Assembly: GCA_045532255.1 (NCBI GenBank)
Contig: JAZSFO010000008.1
Location: 1-46,405 of the forward strand
Reading direction: 5' to 3'
Source: RGIG8748 sp045532255
GTDB taxonomy: Bacteria > Bacillota > Clostridia > UMGS1810
Length of the DNA: 46,405 nucleotides
Shown here piece after piece: positions 1 through 7,117 of this stretch. Position 1 is the first letter of the stretch; every line of letters begins with the position of its first letter. A model generated the notes under the pieces. That model saw only the letters and a list, made by a program, of their open reading frames with translations. It did not search any database and was not told the DNA's origin. A program made the translations under genes and the position numbers.

Positions 1-914
1 TTTTCGCAAACAGGTGTTACAAAATCAAAGAGAGGTACATATTCTTTGTATTCAAGGTCCGCACCCTTAAAACTTTCCAGAATTTCATATGCAGGTGTGT
101 CATCTTTTGCAAGTTTTCCGAGAACCTTGTCAAGAAGGGCATTTGCCATATAATATGTGTAACCGTCAACTGCCTTTACCTTGCAGTAATCATCATCGGG
201 ATTAACACACAGTGCCACATTGGAGGGAAGTGTCCAAGGGGTAGTTGTCCATGCAAGGAAGTACGCATCTTCGCCTACAACCTTAAATCTTACAACCGCT
301 GAGCGTTCCTTAACATTCTTATAGCCCTGTGCAACCTCGTGGGAAGAAAGGGGAGTTCCGCAACGGGGACAGTAGGGAACAATTTTGAATCCCTTGTAAA
401 GAAGACCTTTTTCCCATATCTGTTTGAGTGCCCACCACTCCGACTCTATGAAGTCATTGTGGTATGTAACATAGGGGTCGTCCATGTCTGCCCAGAAGCC
501 GACTGTGGAGGAAAAGTCCTCCCACATGCCCTTATATTTCCATACACTTTCCTTACAGTGCTTTATAAAAGGCTCAAGACCGTATTCCTCTATCTGTTCC
601 TTGCCGTCAAGACCGAGTAGCTTTTCTACCTCAAGCTCAACGGGGAGACCGTGAGTATCCCAACCTGCTTTTCTGGGTACCTTGTAGCCCTTCATGGTGC
701 GGTATCTGGGTATCATGTCCTTTATAACTCTGGTAAGTACATGTCCTATATGGGGTTTTCCGTTAGCGGTAGGGGGTCCGTCATAGAATGAGTATGTTTC
801 TCCTTCCGAGCGGGAATCAATGGACTTTTTGAATATATCATTGTCCTTCCAGAACTGTTCGATAATCTTTTCTCTTTGAACAAAGTTAAGATTATTGTCA
901 ACTTTGTTATACAT
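1..914 (-). CDS. ileS: Isoleucyl-tRNA synthetase, N-terminal part (cut by window edge)
   Basis: Class I aminoacyl-tRNA synthetase that charges tRNA-Ile with isoleucine in the cytoplasm. About 304 N-terminal codons are present; the gene continues past position 1. The translation contains the class I HIGH signature (KPHIGHVLTR, HIGH at residues 55-58) preceded by YDGPPTANG, then GWDTHGLPVE and the start of the CP1 editing insertion, including the editing-domain motif TTPWTLPSN. The start ATG at 914-912 follows a GGAGG ribosome site about 8 nt upstream. The promoter is an exact consensus (957-985). Its start site leaves a leader of only about 35 nt, so there is no room for a T-box riboswitch, which often controls ileS in Firmicutes. 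The next gene (1131) is divergent. Confidence 0.96.
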   Translation of the reverse strand, partial: MYNKVDNNLNFVQREKIIEQFWKDNDIFKKSIDSRSEGETYSFYDGPPTANGKPHIGHVLTRVIKDMIPRYRTMKGYKVPRKAGWDTHGLPVELEVEKLLGLDGKEQIEEYGLEPFIKHCKESVWKYKGMWEDFSSTVGFWADMDDPYVTYHNDFIESEWWALKQIWEKGLLYKGFKIVPYCPRCGTPLSSHEVAQGYKNVKERSAVVRFKVVGEDAYFLAWTTTPWTLPSNVALCVNPDDDYCKVKAVDGYTYYMANALLDKVLGKLAKDDTPAYEILESFKGADLEYKEYVPLFDFVTPVCE

Positions 915-956
915 ATGAATATCCTCCGTTCATATCTGCCGTTTTTTAACTTATAT

Positions 957-985
957 ATTATACTACCAAATGAATATATTGTCAA
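957..985 (-). promoter_or_regulatory. Sigma-A promoter of ileS
   Basis: Read on the minus strand: -35 TTGACA at 985-980, 17-nt spacer, -10 TATAAT at 962-957. It lies about 43 nt upstream of the ileS start codon and is a perfect match to the consensus. Confidence 0.85.
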
Positions 986-1021
986 GATTTATGCACAGCA
1001 TATTTACTCAAATTATCTGTC

Positions 1022-1050
1022 TTGACGAAGAGATTTTTTGGTGTTAAACT
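1022..1050 (+). promoter_or_regulatory. Probable promoter of the FliB-like gene
   Basis: TTGACG at 1022-1027, 17-nt spacer, TAAACT at 1045-1050. The -10 box is imperfect. It is the best candidate in the 198-nt divergent gap between ileS and the gene at 1131. Confidence 0.5.
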
Positions 1051-1130
1051 TATTATTGTCTTTTGAGTTTTTATGTAGCACTCTCACACTTGGCAGATAA
1101 AGAGCAATATTTTTGCAAAAGGGGAAAAAT

Positions 1131-2051
1131 ATGACAACAATCACACCTAACTATTATAAAGATTTCCGTTGTACAGCAGACAAATGCACCCGAAGCTGTT
1201 GTATAGGCTGGGAGATAGATATAGACGAAAATACAATGGAGTTTTATAATTCTCTGTGTGGTGAAACAGGAGAGCTTGTGAGGTCATGCATATCTTATGA
1301 CGGACAGCCTCACTTTGAACTCAAAGCCGATGAACGCTGTCCGCTTCTTAAGGATAACGGTCTTTGCACCCTTATATGCGAGCTTGGTGAGGGAGCACTT
1401 TGTGAAATATGCAGTGAGCACCCGAGGTTTCATAATTATTATACATATGCGGAGGAAACAGGTCTTGGCATGTGTTGCGAAGAAGCGGCACGCCTTATCC
1501 TGACATCAAAAGAAAAATTTACCCTCGTGACCTCGGACGGAAAAATTCCTGAATTTACCATAGAAGAACAGTCAGTGCTGTCCTTAAGGCAAAAAGCTAT
1601 AGACATAATGACAAACCGTGGCGAAGATATATCAATCAGAATGGAAAAATTAAAAAATCTCTGGGGGGGAGAAATGCCCTATAGAGACATATGCAGCTGG
1701 AGTGAATTTTACCTTGGTCTCGAAAGACTGGATAGTAATTGGACAGAGCTTGTTGTCGGTTTGGGACAGACGGATATGGATATAGAAGACTTTTCGGGAT
1801 ATGACGAAGAAACAGAGCTTGCACTCGAACAGCTTGCGCTTTATTTTCTATATAGGCATATTACGGCTTCTTGTGATGGGGTGTATGACAGAATAGGTTT
1901 TGCCTATGTAAGCTGTGCCTTTATATCTGCCATATATAAAGCATCGGGGTGCAAAGGGATAAAAGACCTTATTGATATTGCAGTAATGTATTCTGCAGAA
2001 ATAGAATATTCGGACTCAAATCCTGATTTGATTATGGATTTAATTAGTTAA
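1131..2051 (+). CDS. FliB/YkgJ-type cysteine-cluster protein (annotated in the family as flagellin lysine-N-methylase)
   Basis: 306-residue cytoplasmic protein with the conserved cysteine clusters of the FliB/YkgJ family. Cys14, 19, 23 and 24 lie in a FRCTADKCTRSCC segment, then Cys70, 79 and 83, then CEICSEHPRF (Cys91, 94) and a CC pair at 115-116. In the family these Cys residues are thought to bind a metal or Fe-S centre; FliB itself methylates flagellin lysines in Salmonella. The window has no flagellar genes, so the substrate is unknown. The ATG at 1131 is chosen because AAAAGGGG sits 6 nt upstream; a TTG at 1113 would lie before that ribosome site. The gene stands alone between its promoter and a terminator. 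Confidence 0.75.
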   Translation: MTTITPNYYKDFRCTADKCTRSCCIGWEIDIDENTMEFYNSLCGETGELVRSCISYDGQPHFELKADERCPLLKDNGLCTLICELGEGALCEICSEHPRFHNYYTYAEETGLGMCCEEAARLILTSKEKFTLVTSDGKIPEFTIEEQSVLSLRQKAIDIMTNRGEDISIRMEKLKNLWGGEMPYRDICSWSEFYLGLERLDSNWTELVVGLGQTDMDIEDFSGYDEETELALEQLALYFLYRHITASCDGVYDRIGFAYVSCAFISAIYKASGCKGIKDLIDIAVMYSAEIEYSDSNPDLIMDLIS

Positions 2052-2080
2052 AAAAGCATCGACAATGCCGATGCTTTTTT
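2051..2080 (+). terminator. Intrinsic terminator of the FliB-like gene
   Basis: Stem AAAAAGCATCG (2051-2061) with CGATGCTTTTT (2069-2079), 7-nt loop, ending in a T run. The A-rich 5' arm starts at the last base of the stop codon. The minus-strand tRNA gene begins within 10 nt. Confidence 0.85.
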
Positions 2081-2081
2081 A

Positions 2082-2157
2082 TGGAGCTGGTGATCGGACT
2101 TGAACCGACGATCTGCTGATTACGAATCAGCTGCTCTACCGACTGAGCCACACCAGC
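2082..2157 (-). tRNA. tRNA-Thr (anticodon CGU), CCA encoded
   Basis: Minus-strand cloverleaf: acceptor GCTGGTG/CACCAGC, D stem GCTC/GAGC, anticodon stem GCTGA/TCAGC with loop TTCGTAA, T stem GTCGG/CCGAT with loop TTCAAGT. The body is 73 nt plus an encoded CCA (2084-2082). Anticodon CGT reads ACG threonine codons. Confidence 0.95.
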
Positions 2158-2168
2158 GAACACCAATA

Positions 2169-2197
2169 ATTATACACAAAAAAATCCATATAGTCAA
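2169..2197 (-). promoter_or_regulatory. Promoter of tRNA-Thr
   Basis: On the minus strand: TTGACT at 2197-2192, 17-nt spacer, TATAAT at 2174-2169, placing the start site a few nucleotides before the tRNA 5' end at 2157. Confidence 0.8.
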
Positions 2198-2254
2198 GTA
2201 CAAGAAGCCAAAAAATATTTCTCTTTACAATTATATCACAAAAACTGATATTGA

Positions 2255-2284
2255 TTGACAAATAGTTCTTTTGAGTAGTACAAT
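2255..2284 (+). promoter_or_regulatory. Promoter of the DUF3048 lipoprotein gene
   Basis: TTGACA at 2255-2260, 18-nt spacer, TACAAT at 2279-2284, 24 nt before the start codon at 2309. Confidence 0.75.
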
Positions 2285-2308
2285 TAAGAAAAAAGTATGG
2301 AGGTACAT

Positions 2309-3334
2309 ATGAAAAAGCTAGTTTCTATTATACTTATACTCGGCATCGTTGTTTGTGCAGGCTGCGGCAAAAAGGAAGTTACCGAAAACCCTGATTCAAA
2401 GCCTGCGGTTACCAAGCCCAAGGAACCAGAGGTAAAGAAGGACGACTTTGTACTGATGATGGAAAAGGACACAAGACCTATTGCAGTTATGATTGATAAT
2501 GACGGCGAGTCATCGAGACCGCAAATTGGACTTGAGGATGCCTATATGCTGTATGAGATTATAGTTGAGGGCGGAGCAAGCCGTATTATGGCATTGTTTA
2601 AGGATGCGTCAAAAATAGAAAAAGTCGGACCCGTGCGTTCCTCCAGACATTATTTTCTGGATTATGCTCTTGAGCATGATGCAATATACTGCCATGCGGG
2701 ATGGAGCCCCAGAGCACAGGCGGATATATCCTCGCTCGGCGTAAATAATATCAACGGAATTTTGGGTAATGACGGCTCAAATTTCTACAGAGATTATACA
2801 TATGACAAATCATGGCACAACCTTTATACAGACTTAAACAAGGTATATGAGTACGGTACAGAGAAGAAGAATTACCGCTCAAAAACAGAAAAAACACACA
2901 CCGCATACAACGATAACGATACAGATGTTAAGGATGGAACGAGCGCAACAGAAATCGTACTTCCGTATTCTACAATGTACAAGGTTACATATAAATATAA
3001 TCCCGAAACAAAAACCTATACCCGTTATATAGGCTCAAGGGAGCATATGTCACAGACAGGTAATGCACTTACTGCAAAGAACATAATAATTTATTCAATA
3101 AGAAATTTTGACCTCGCAGACGGAGAAAACAAGGGAAGACAGGATATAGTCAATATCGGAAGCGGAAACGGTTATTATGTAACAAACGGAACTGTTCAGG
3201 ATATAACATGGTCAAAGGAGACAAGAACAGGTAAAACTGTGTATAAGTATTTGGACGGTAGCGAGCTTAAGCTCAACCCGGGCAATACCTATGTGCAGAT
3301 TATGCCTTTATCGTCCGAAATAACAATAAATTGA
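2309..3334 (+). CDS. DUF3048 domain lipoprotein (YerB-like)
   Basis: 341-residue secreted lipoprotein. The N terminus is a short signal peptide ending in a lipobox-like CAG-C, with Cys19 as the expected lipidation site, then a Lys/Pro-rich linker (about residues 25-50). The body carries DUF3048 hallmarks: RPIAVMIDN, LEDAYMLYEIIVEGGASR, KVGPVRSSRHYF and DAIYCHAGWSP. The family includes B. subtilis YerB; its molecular function is not established. The start at 2309 is preferred over the ATG at 2297, because the TGGAGG at 2298-2303 is the ribosome site for 2309. The gene is monocistronic with its own promoter; downstream lies a structured non-coding stretch. Confidence 0.85.
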   Translation: MKKLVSIILILGIVVCAGCGKKEVTENPDSKPAVTKPKEPEVKKDDFVLMMEKDTRPIAVMIDNDGESSRPQIGLEDAYMLYEIIVEGGASRIMALFKDASKIEKVGPVRSSRHYFLDYALEHDAIYCHAGWSPRAQADISSLGVNNINGILGNDGSNFYRDYTYDKSWHNLYTDLNKVYEYGTEKKNYRSKTEKTHTAYNDNDTDVKDGTSATEIVLPYSTMYKVTYKYNPETKTYTRYIGSREHMSQTGNALTAKNIIIYSIRNFDLADGENKGRQDIVNIGSGNGYYVTNGTVQDITWSKETRTGKTVYKYLDGSELKLNPGNTYVQIMPLSSEITIN

Positions 3335-3368
3335 TTGAATAAAAAACCAAAAATACATATATAATACT

Positions 3369-3450
3369 AAAGAAAAGCCTGCTTATGAATTCCAAATCGA
3401 ACGGAACCCTTTATGGAGGATGAGGGATTTATATTAGCAGGTTTTCTTTT
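3369..3450 (+). other. Structured intergenic element, possible terminator or small RNA
   Basis: A long-range stem pairs AAAGAAAAG-CCTGCT (3369-3383, one bulged G) with AGCAGG-TTTTCTTT (3436-3449). The enclosed ~50 nt contain a further possible helix AAATC/GATTT (3394-3398 with 3426-3430). A T-rich run follows. It could be an elaborate terminator of the lipoprotein gene or a small structured RNA; I recognise no known family. Confidence 0.45.
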
Positions 3451-3477
3451 GTATAATGTGGGTTTTCTTTTGTATAA
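3440..3477 (+). repeat. Tandem direct repeat of 17 nt
   Basis: GGTTTTCTTTTGTATAA occurs exactly twice, at 3440-3456 and 3461-3477 (period 21). The first copy is the 3' arm and T tract of the preceding hairpin. The second lies just before the cysK promoter, so the tract looks like a local duplication of a terminator tail. Confidence 0.8.
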
Positions 3478-3481
3478 ATAT

Positions 3482-3510
3482 TTGACAAAGTATGTCAAAA
3501 ATGTTATTAT
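3482..3510 (+). promoter_or_regulatory. Promoter of the cysK-M42 operon
   Basis: TTGACA at 3482-3487, 17-nt spacer, TATTAT at 3505-3510; start codon at 3574. Confidence 0.8.
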
Positions 3511-3573
3511 GTATCATATATTGTTAGTATGGCAGAAATAATTTACCGCTATGTTAATTCGGAGGCATAATAT

Positions 3574-4500
3574 ATGGTTTTTAATAATATTTTAGAGGCA
3601 ATGGGCAATACACCTATGATACAGCTGAATAAACTCCCAACGGAAAACAGCGCCCGTATTCTTGTCAAGTTTGAGGGTCTTAATGTAGGAGGCTCTATCA
3701 AGACAAGGACAGCATATAATATGATAAAGGATGCAGAGGCAAAGGGTATCATCAATAAAGATACCATTATTGTAGAACCCACAAGCGGAAATCAGGGAAT
3801 AGGTCTTGCTCTTGTGGGTGCCGTGTTTGGTTACAAAACCAGGATTATTATGCCCGATTCCGTAAGTGAAGAAAGACGCAAGCTCGTCAATCACTACGGA
3901 GCAGAGGTAATACTGGTTCACGATGCAGGAAACATAGGCGCATGTATAGATGAGTGTCTTAAACTAGCACTTCGTATGCAGGAAGAAGACCCCAATGTGT
4001 ATGTTCCCCAACAGTTTGAAAATCCTGCAAATCCCGAGATACAAAGAGAAAGAACGGGAATGGAAATCATAGAGCAGGTAGACGGACCCATACACGGCTT
4101 TTGCTCGGGCATAGGTACGGGAGGCACTATAACGGGTATCGGCGAAACACTCAAAAAATACAACCCCGATATAGAAATATGGGCAGTTGAACCCGAACAT
4201 GCCGCAATACTTTCGGGCGGTTCAATAGGAACCCATCTGCAGATGGGTATAGGAGACGGACTTATTCCGCAGATTCTTAATCAGAATATATACAATGATA
4301 TATGTATTATCAATGACGAAGAGGCAATAAATACATCAAAGAAACTTGCATCCATGGAGGGTATACTTTGCGGTATTTCAAGCGGAACTAATGTAGCGGC
4401 GGCAATAAAACTTGCAGAAAAGCTCGGAAAGGGCAAGACAGTAGTTACGGTTCTTCCCGATACAGCAGAAAGATATTTCTCTACCCCGCTTTTTGAATAA
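3574..4500 (+). CDS. cysK: Cysteine synthase (O-acetylserine sulfhydrylase)
   Basis: PLP-dependent enzyme of the cysteine synthase/cystathionine beta-synthase family; it makes L-cysteine from O-acetylserine and sulfide. 308 residues, the usual length. The PLP lysine is Lys43 in GGSIKTR, an uncommon variant of the usual GGSVKDR. TSGNQG (70-75) is the substrate/asparagine loop, GIGTGGTITG binds the PLP phosphate, and SSGTN replaces the usual SSGA near the C terminus. GGAGG at 3561-3565 fixes the ATG. It is followed after 14 nt by an M42 peptidase, probably co-transcribed. Other beta-replacing fold-type II enzymes are possible, but the overall motif order fits CysK well. Confidence 0.9.
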   Translation: MVFNNILEAMGNTPMIQLNKLPTENSARILVKFEGLNVGGSIKTRTAYNMIKDAEAKGIINKDTIIVEPTSGNQGIGLALVGAVFGYKTRIIMPDSVSEERRKLVNHYGAEVILVHDAGNIGACIDECLKLALRMQEEDPNVYVPQQFENPANPEIQRERTGMEIIEQVDGPIHGFCSGIGTGGTITGIGETLKKYNPDIEIWAVEPEHAAILSGGSIGTHLQMGIGDGLIPQILNQNIYNDICIINDEEAINTSKKLASMEGILCGISSGTNVAAAIKLAEKLGKGKTVVTVLPDTAERYFSTPLFE

Positions 4501-4514
4501 TACTGGAGGTCAAA

Positions 4515-5498
4515 ATGGAATTACTGAGAAAATTAACTCAAGCATACGCACCGTCGGGAAATGAGGGTGCAATAAGACAACTCATACAGCAGACAGTTAC
4601 TTCCTTTGCTGACGAAGTATATTCCGACAATCTGGGTAATCTCATAGCACACATAAAAGGCAATGGAAAGAAGATAATGCTTGCCGCACATATGGACGAG
4701 ATAGGACTTATTGTGAATTATATTGACGATAAGGGTTATCTCAGATTTTCAGCTCTCGGCGGAGTTATGCCGTATTGTGCACTTTATCAAAGAGTTATTT
4801 TCGGAAATGGTGTAACAGGCGTTGTCGCTTATGAGGAAAAGACAGACCTCAAAAAAGAATTTGATGTAACCAAAATGTATATTGATATCGGTGCTTCAAG
4901 TGCAGAGGAAGCAGAAAAAATGGTGTCCGTAGGAGACTGTGCTGTTTTTGTAGGCTCGTTTTCTGTTATGGGTGACCTTGCTGTATCAAAGGCGATGGAT
5001 AACAGGGCAGGAGTATGGGTGCTTATAAAAACAATGGAGGCTTTGAAGGAAGCAAAAAATGACCTGTATTTCGTATTCTCTGTACAGGAGGAGCTGGGAC
5101 TCAGAGGGGCAAAAGCGGTAACAAATGCCATATGTCCTGAGATAGCACTCGCAATAGATGTTACCGATACGGGCGACACACCCGAATGCAGAAGAATGGC
5201 AGTAAAAATGGGAGAGGGACCATGCATCAAGTACATGGATAATTCCATAATAACACACAAGATGGTCAATGATGCTCTTAAGCAGTCCGCACAGAAGACC
5301 GAAGTGAATTTGCAAAACGAAGTTCTTACACTCGGCGGTACGGACGCAGGAGCTATCCATACATCAGGAACGGGAGTTATGACAGGTGCGATATCAATCC
5401 CGACAAGATATATTCACACACCGTCAGAATGTGTGAGCAAAAAGGACCTTGACGGTGCGGTCAGGGTACTTACAGAATTTGTAAATACTGATTTTTAA
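4515..5498 (+). CDS. M42 family metallopeptidase (glutamyl aminopeptidase/endoglucanase family)
   Basis: Cytoplasmic dinuclear-metal aminopeptidase, 327 residues. Family motifs are in order: AHMDEIG (first metal His and Asp, about 59-65), KAMDNRAG (bridging Asp), VQEELGLRGA (general base and metal Glu pair), AIDVTDTGDTP (metal Asp), GGTDAGAIH and IPTRYIHTPSE (last metal His). Members form tetrahedral 12-mers that trim peptides. The ribosome site TGGAGG lies in the 14-nt gap after cysK, indicating an operon. A strong hairpin follows after the stop codon. Whether it cleaves acidic or broad N termini cannot be read from the sequence. Confidence 0.92.
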   Translation: MELLRKLTQAYAPSGNEGAIRQLIQQTVTSFADEVYSDNLGNLIAHIKGNGKKIMLAAHMDEIGLIVNYIDDKGYLRFSALGGVMPYCALYQRVIFGNGVTGVVAYEEKTDLKKEFDVTKMYIDIGASSAEEAEKMVSVGDCAVFVGSFSVMGDLAVSKAMDNRAGVWVLIKTMEALKEAKNDLYFVFSVQEELGLRGAKAVTNAICPEIALAIDVTDTGDTPECRRMAVKMGEGPCIKYMDNSIITHKMVNDALKQSAQKTEVNLQNEVLTLGGTDAGAIHTSGTGVMTGAISIPTRYIHTPSECVSKKDLDGAVRVLTEFVNTDF

Positions 5499-5547
5499 TA
5501 AAGTGGCACTGTGCGGCAGTTAGTCATACCGCATAGTGCCTATATAA

Positions 5548-5596
5548 TCGGGGCGGGAAAACAGCACCTTCGGTGGATTTTTCTGCCCCGTTGTTA
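5548..5596 (+). terminator. Strong hairpin after the M42 gene, probable terminator
   Basis: 5' CGGGGCGGGAAAA...CACC, TTCG tetraloop, GGTG...TTTTTC-GCCCCG 3', followed by TTGTT. A weaker hairpin, GGCACT..TGCGG/CCGCA..AGTGCC, precedes it at about 5504-5540. The GTG at 5573 lies inside this hairpin, which argues against using it as the start of the next gene. Confidence 0.6.
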
Positions 5597-5632
5597 GTAT
5601 ATTATGTTTTATCCTCTTTGGTGGTGAATGTT

Positions 5633-6325
5633 TTGAAGATAATAGTTAACAGCACGGTAAAAACCGAAATTATCACAAGCCTTAAAGACTATGGCTTTGA
5701 TATATACAAGGCACCGATAAATCCCAATTTGCCCAGCCCCGTCAATTCGCACCCCGATATGCAGATTTCGTTTTTTGACGGTATTGCGGTTTGCGACCCC
5801 GCCACGAAAGAGTATTATGATGAGATATTCAGGTATTCATCGGTAACCGTTTTTTCGGGAAATACAAAAACACAAGGTAACTACCCCCAAGATATAGCAT
5901 ATAATATCAAAGTAGTCGGAAATAATGTTTTTCATAATTTTAAGTATACAGATCGGGTTGTTACAGAAAAACTTAAAGGCAGGAATTTTGTGGATGTATC
6001 TCAGGGATACAGCGGATGCAGTATTACAGCTGTTGGGCAAAATGCCATAATAACAGCGGACAAAAACATCTGCCTAAGAGCACAGGAAAACGGAACAGAT
6101 GCTCTTTTGATATCAAATAAGAATATAGTGCTTGAGCCTTATGAATACGGATTTATAGGCGGAGCATCATTTTATCATGATAATACCGTATACTTTTTCG
6201 GGGATATATCGACACACCCCGATTACTGTAATATACAATCATTTTGTGGGGGCAGGGGTACAAAAATTGTATCTCTTTGCGAAGGAGAGCTTTTTGACTA
6301 CGGTTCAGCTTTTACTTTTGAGTAA
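5633..6325 (+). CDS. DUF6873-like GME-fold protein
   Basis: 230-residue soluble protein that I place, with moderate confidence, in the DUF6873 family of guanidine-modifying-enzyme (GME) fold proteins. Visible features: an SHPDMQ motif near residue 40 (HPDM-type acidic/His site), a GYSGCS turn, TADKNI, and a C-terminal GGASFYHDNTVYFFGDISTHPDY segment split by Gly-rich turns. These are reminiscent of amidinotransferase/deiminase folds, but no catalytic Cys can be assigned with certainty. The start is the TTG at 5633, because GGTGGTG (5620-5626) is 6 nt upstream; the GTG at 5573 lies in a hairpin. It is upstream of a YtxC-like gene and a radical SAM gene on the same strand. The function is unknown. 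Confidence 0.6.
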   Translation: MKIIVNSTVKTEIITSLKDYGFDIYKAPINPNLPSPVNSHPDMQISFFDGIAVCDPATKEYYDEIFRYSSVTVFSGNTKTQGNYPQDIAYNIKVVGNNVFHNFKYTDRVVTEKLKGRNFVDVSQGYSGCSITAVGQNAIITADKNICLRAQENGTDALLISNKNIVLEPYEYGFIGGASFYHDNTVYFFGDISTHPDYCNIQSFCGGRGTKIVSLCEGELFDYGSAFTFE

Positions 6326-6377
6326 ATACCGAAAATAATACACATAATATTCCCGAAAATAATTAAAGGTTGTGAGA

Positions 6378-7103
6378 ATGTTGTGTAAGCGTATTGTTTT
6401 TACAGAAGATGTCTGCGTCGGTGCAGACAGGATTTTGGACTTTGCAAGGCAAAGCGGTATACATCATAGTGTCCTGAAATCCGATGACTCATTGGAGATG
6501 GAGACAGATGCCGATGACGGAGAGCTTTACAGCATATGCTGTGAGCTGACGCAATATATTTCGGAAAATTATATCAAGGCACAGATTATGTCTTTTTTGC
6601 ATAGTGGCTATAACTGTTTTAATGCAGATGAATACAGGGTAATATGCACCAAGGTTACACAGAGGGAGTTTATATCCGAGCTTTCGGGCAGAATGTATGT
6701 ATATCTTAAGGTTAACGGGAGGATAAACCCGCATGGATTTTACCGCTTTATGTGCAGGGATATTTCGGCACGGGTTTTGACGGAGGCTGAGGAGGAAGCC
6801 GAAAATATCATTGCAATGAACGACAATAATGATTTTATAGAGCTTCTTAAATATTTTTCAAGTGTATCGCCCGACAGTACAGACAGTGTAGAGCTTTCGT
6901 GCGACAGAGAGGGAATTCGGATTACATCCTGCCAAAATGCACGAAACGATACCGAGTATGCTTTGGAAGATGCCGATATTCTTGCAGAGCTTGTTACACT
7001 TAATCCCAAGAGCATACAGATTACGGGCAAGGATGATTTCTTAAAGAATGACCTTTATGCAGTTATTACTGCAGTTTTTAAGGACAGAATAGAGTATAAA
7101 TAA
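6378..7103 (+). CDS. YtxC-like putative sporulation protein
   Basis: 241-residue soluble protein. The C-terminal half, with NDFIELLKYFSSVSP followed by SVELSCDREGIRI, resembles the YtxC family of putative sporulation proteins found in Bacilli and Clostridia. The N-terminal half shows no motif I know. The ATG at 6378 is used because AAAGG (6365-6369) sits 8 nt upstream; a GTG at 6372 is the alternative. It starts 52 nt after the GME-fold gene and is 14 nt from the radical SAM gene, so the three are probably co-transcribed. The biochemical role in sporulation is unknown. Confidence 0.65.
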   Translation: MLCKRIVFTEDVCVGADRILDFARQSGIHHSVLKSDDSLEMETDADDGELYSICCELTQYISENYIKAQIMSFLHSGYNCFNADEYRVICTKVTQREFISELSGRMYVYLKVNGRINPHGFYRFMCRDISARVLTEAEEEAENIIAMNDNNDFIELLKYFSSVSPDSTDSVELSCDREGIRITSCQNARNDTEYALEDADILAELVTLNPKSIQITGKDDFLKNDLYAVITAVFKDRIEYK

Positions 7104-7117
7104 CAGGGGATAAAGTT

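Noticed and set aside
915..1112. T-box riboswitch before ileS
   Set aside because: The promoter leaves a leader of only about 35 nt and no T-box AGGGTGGNACCGCG motif is present.
3384..3435. Degenerate tRNA in the loop of the structured element
   Set aside because: A GTTCGATT-like string on the minus strand hints at a T arm, but no cloverleaf can be drawn.
4829..5360. Long minus-strand open frames inside the M42 gene
   Set aside because: They are complements of a well-supported gene with complete catalytic motifs; no ribosome sites or family features.
5573..5632. Earlier GTG start for the GME-fold gene
   Set aside because: It lies inside a strong hairpin and lacks a ribosome site; the TTG at 5633 has GGTGGTG upstream.
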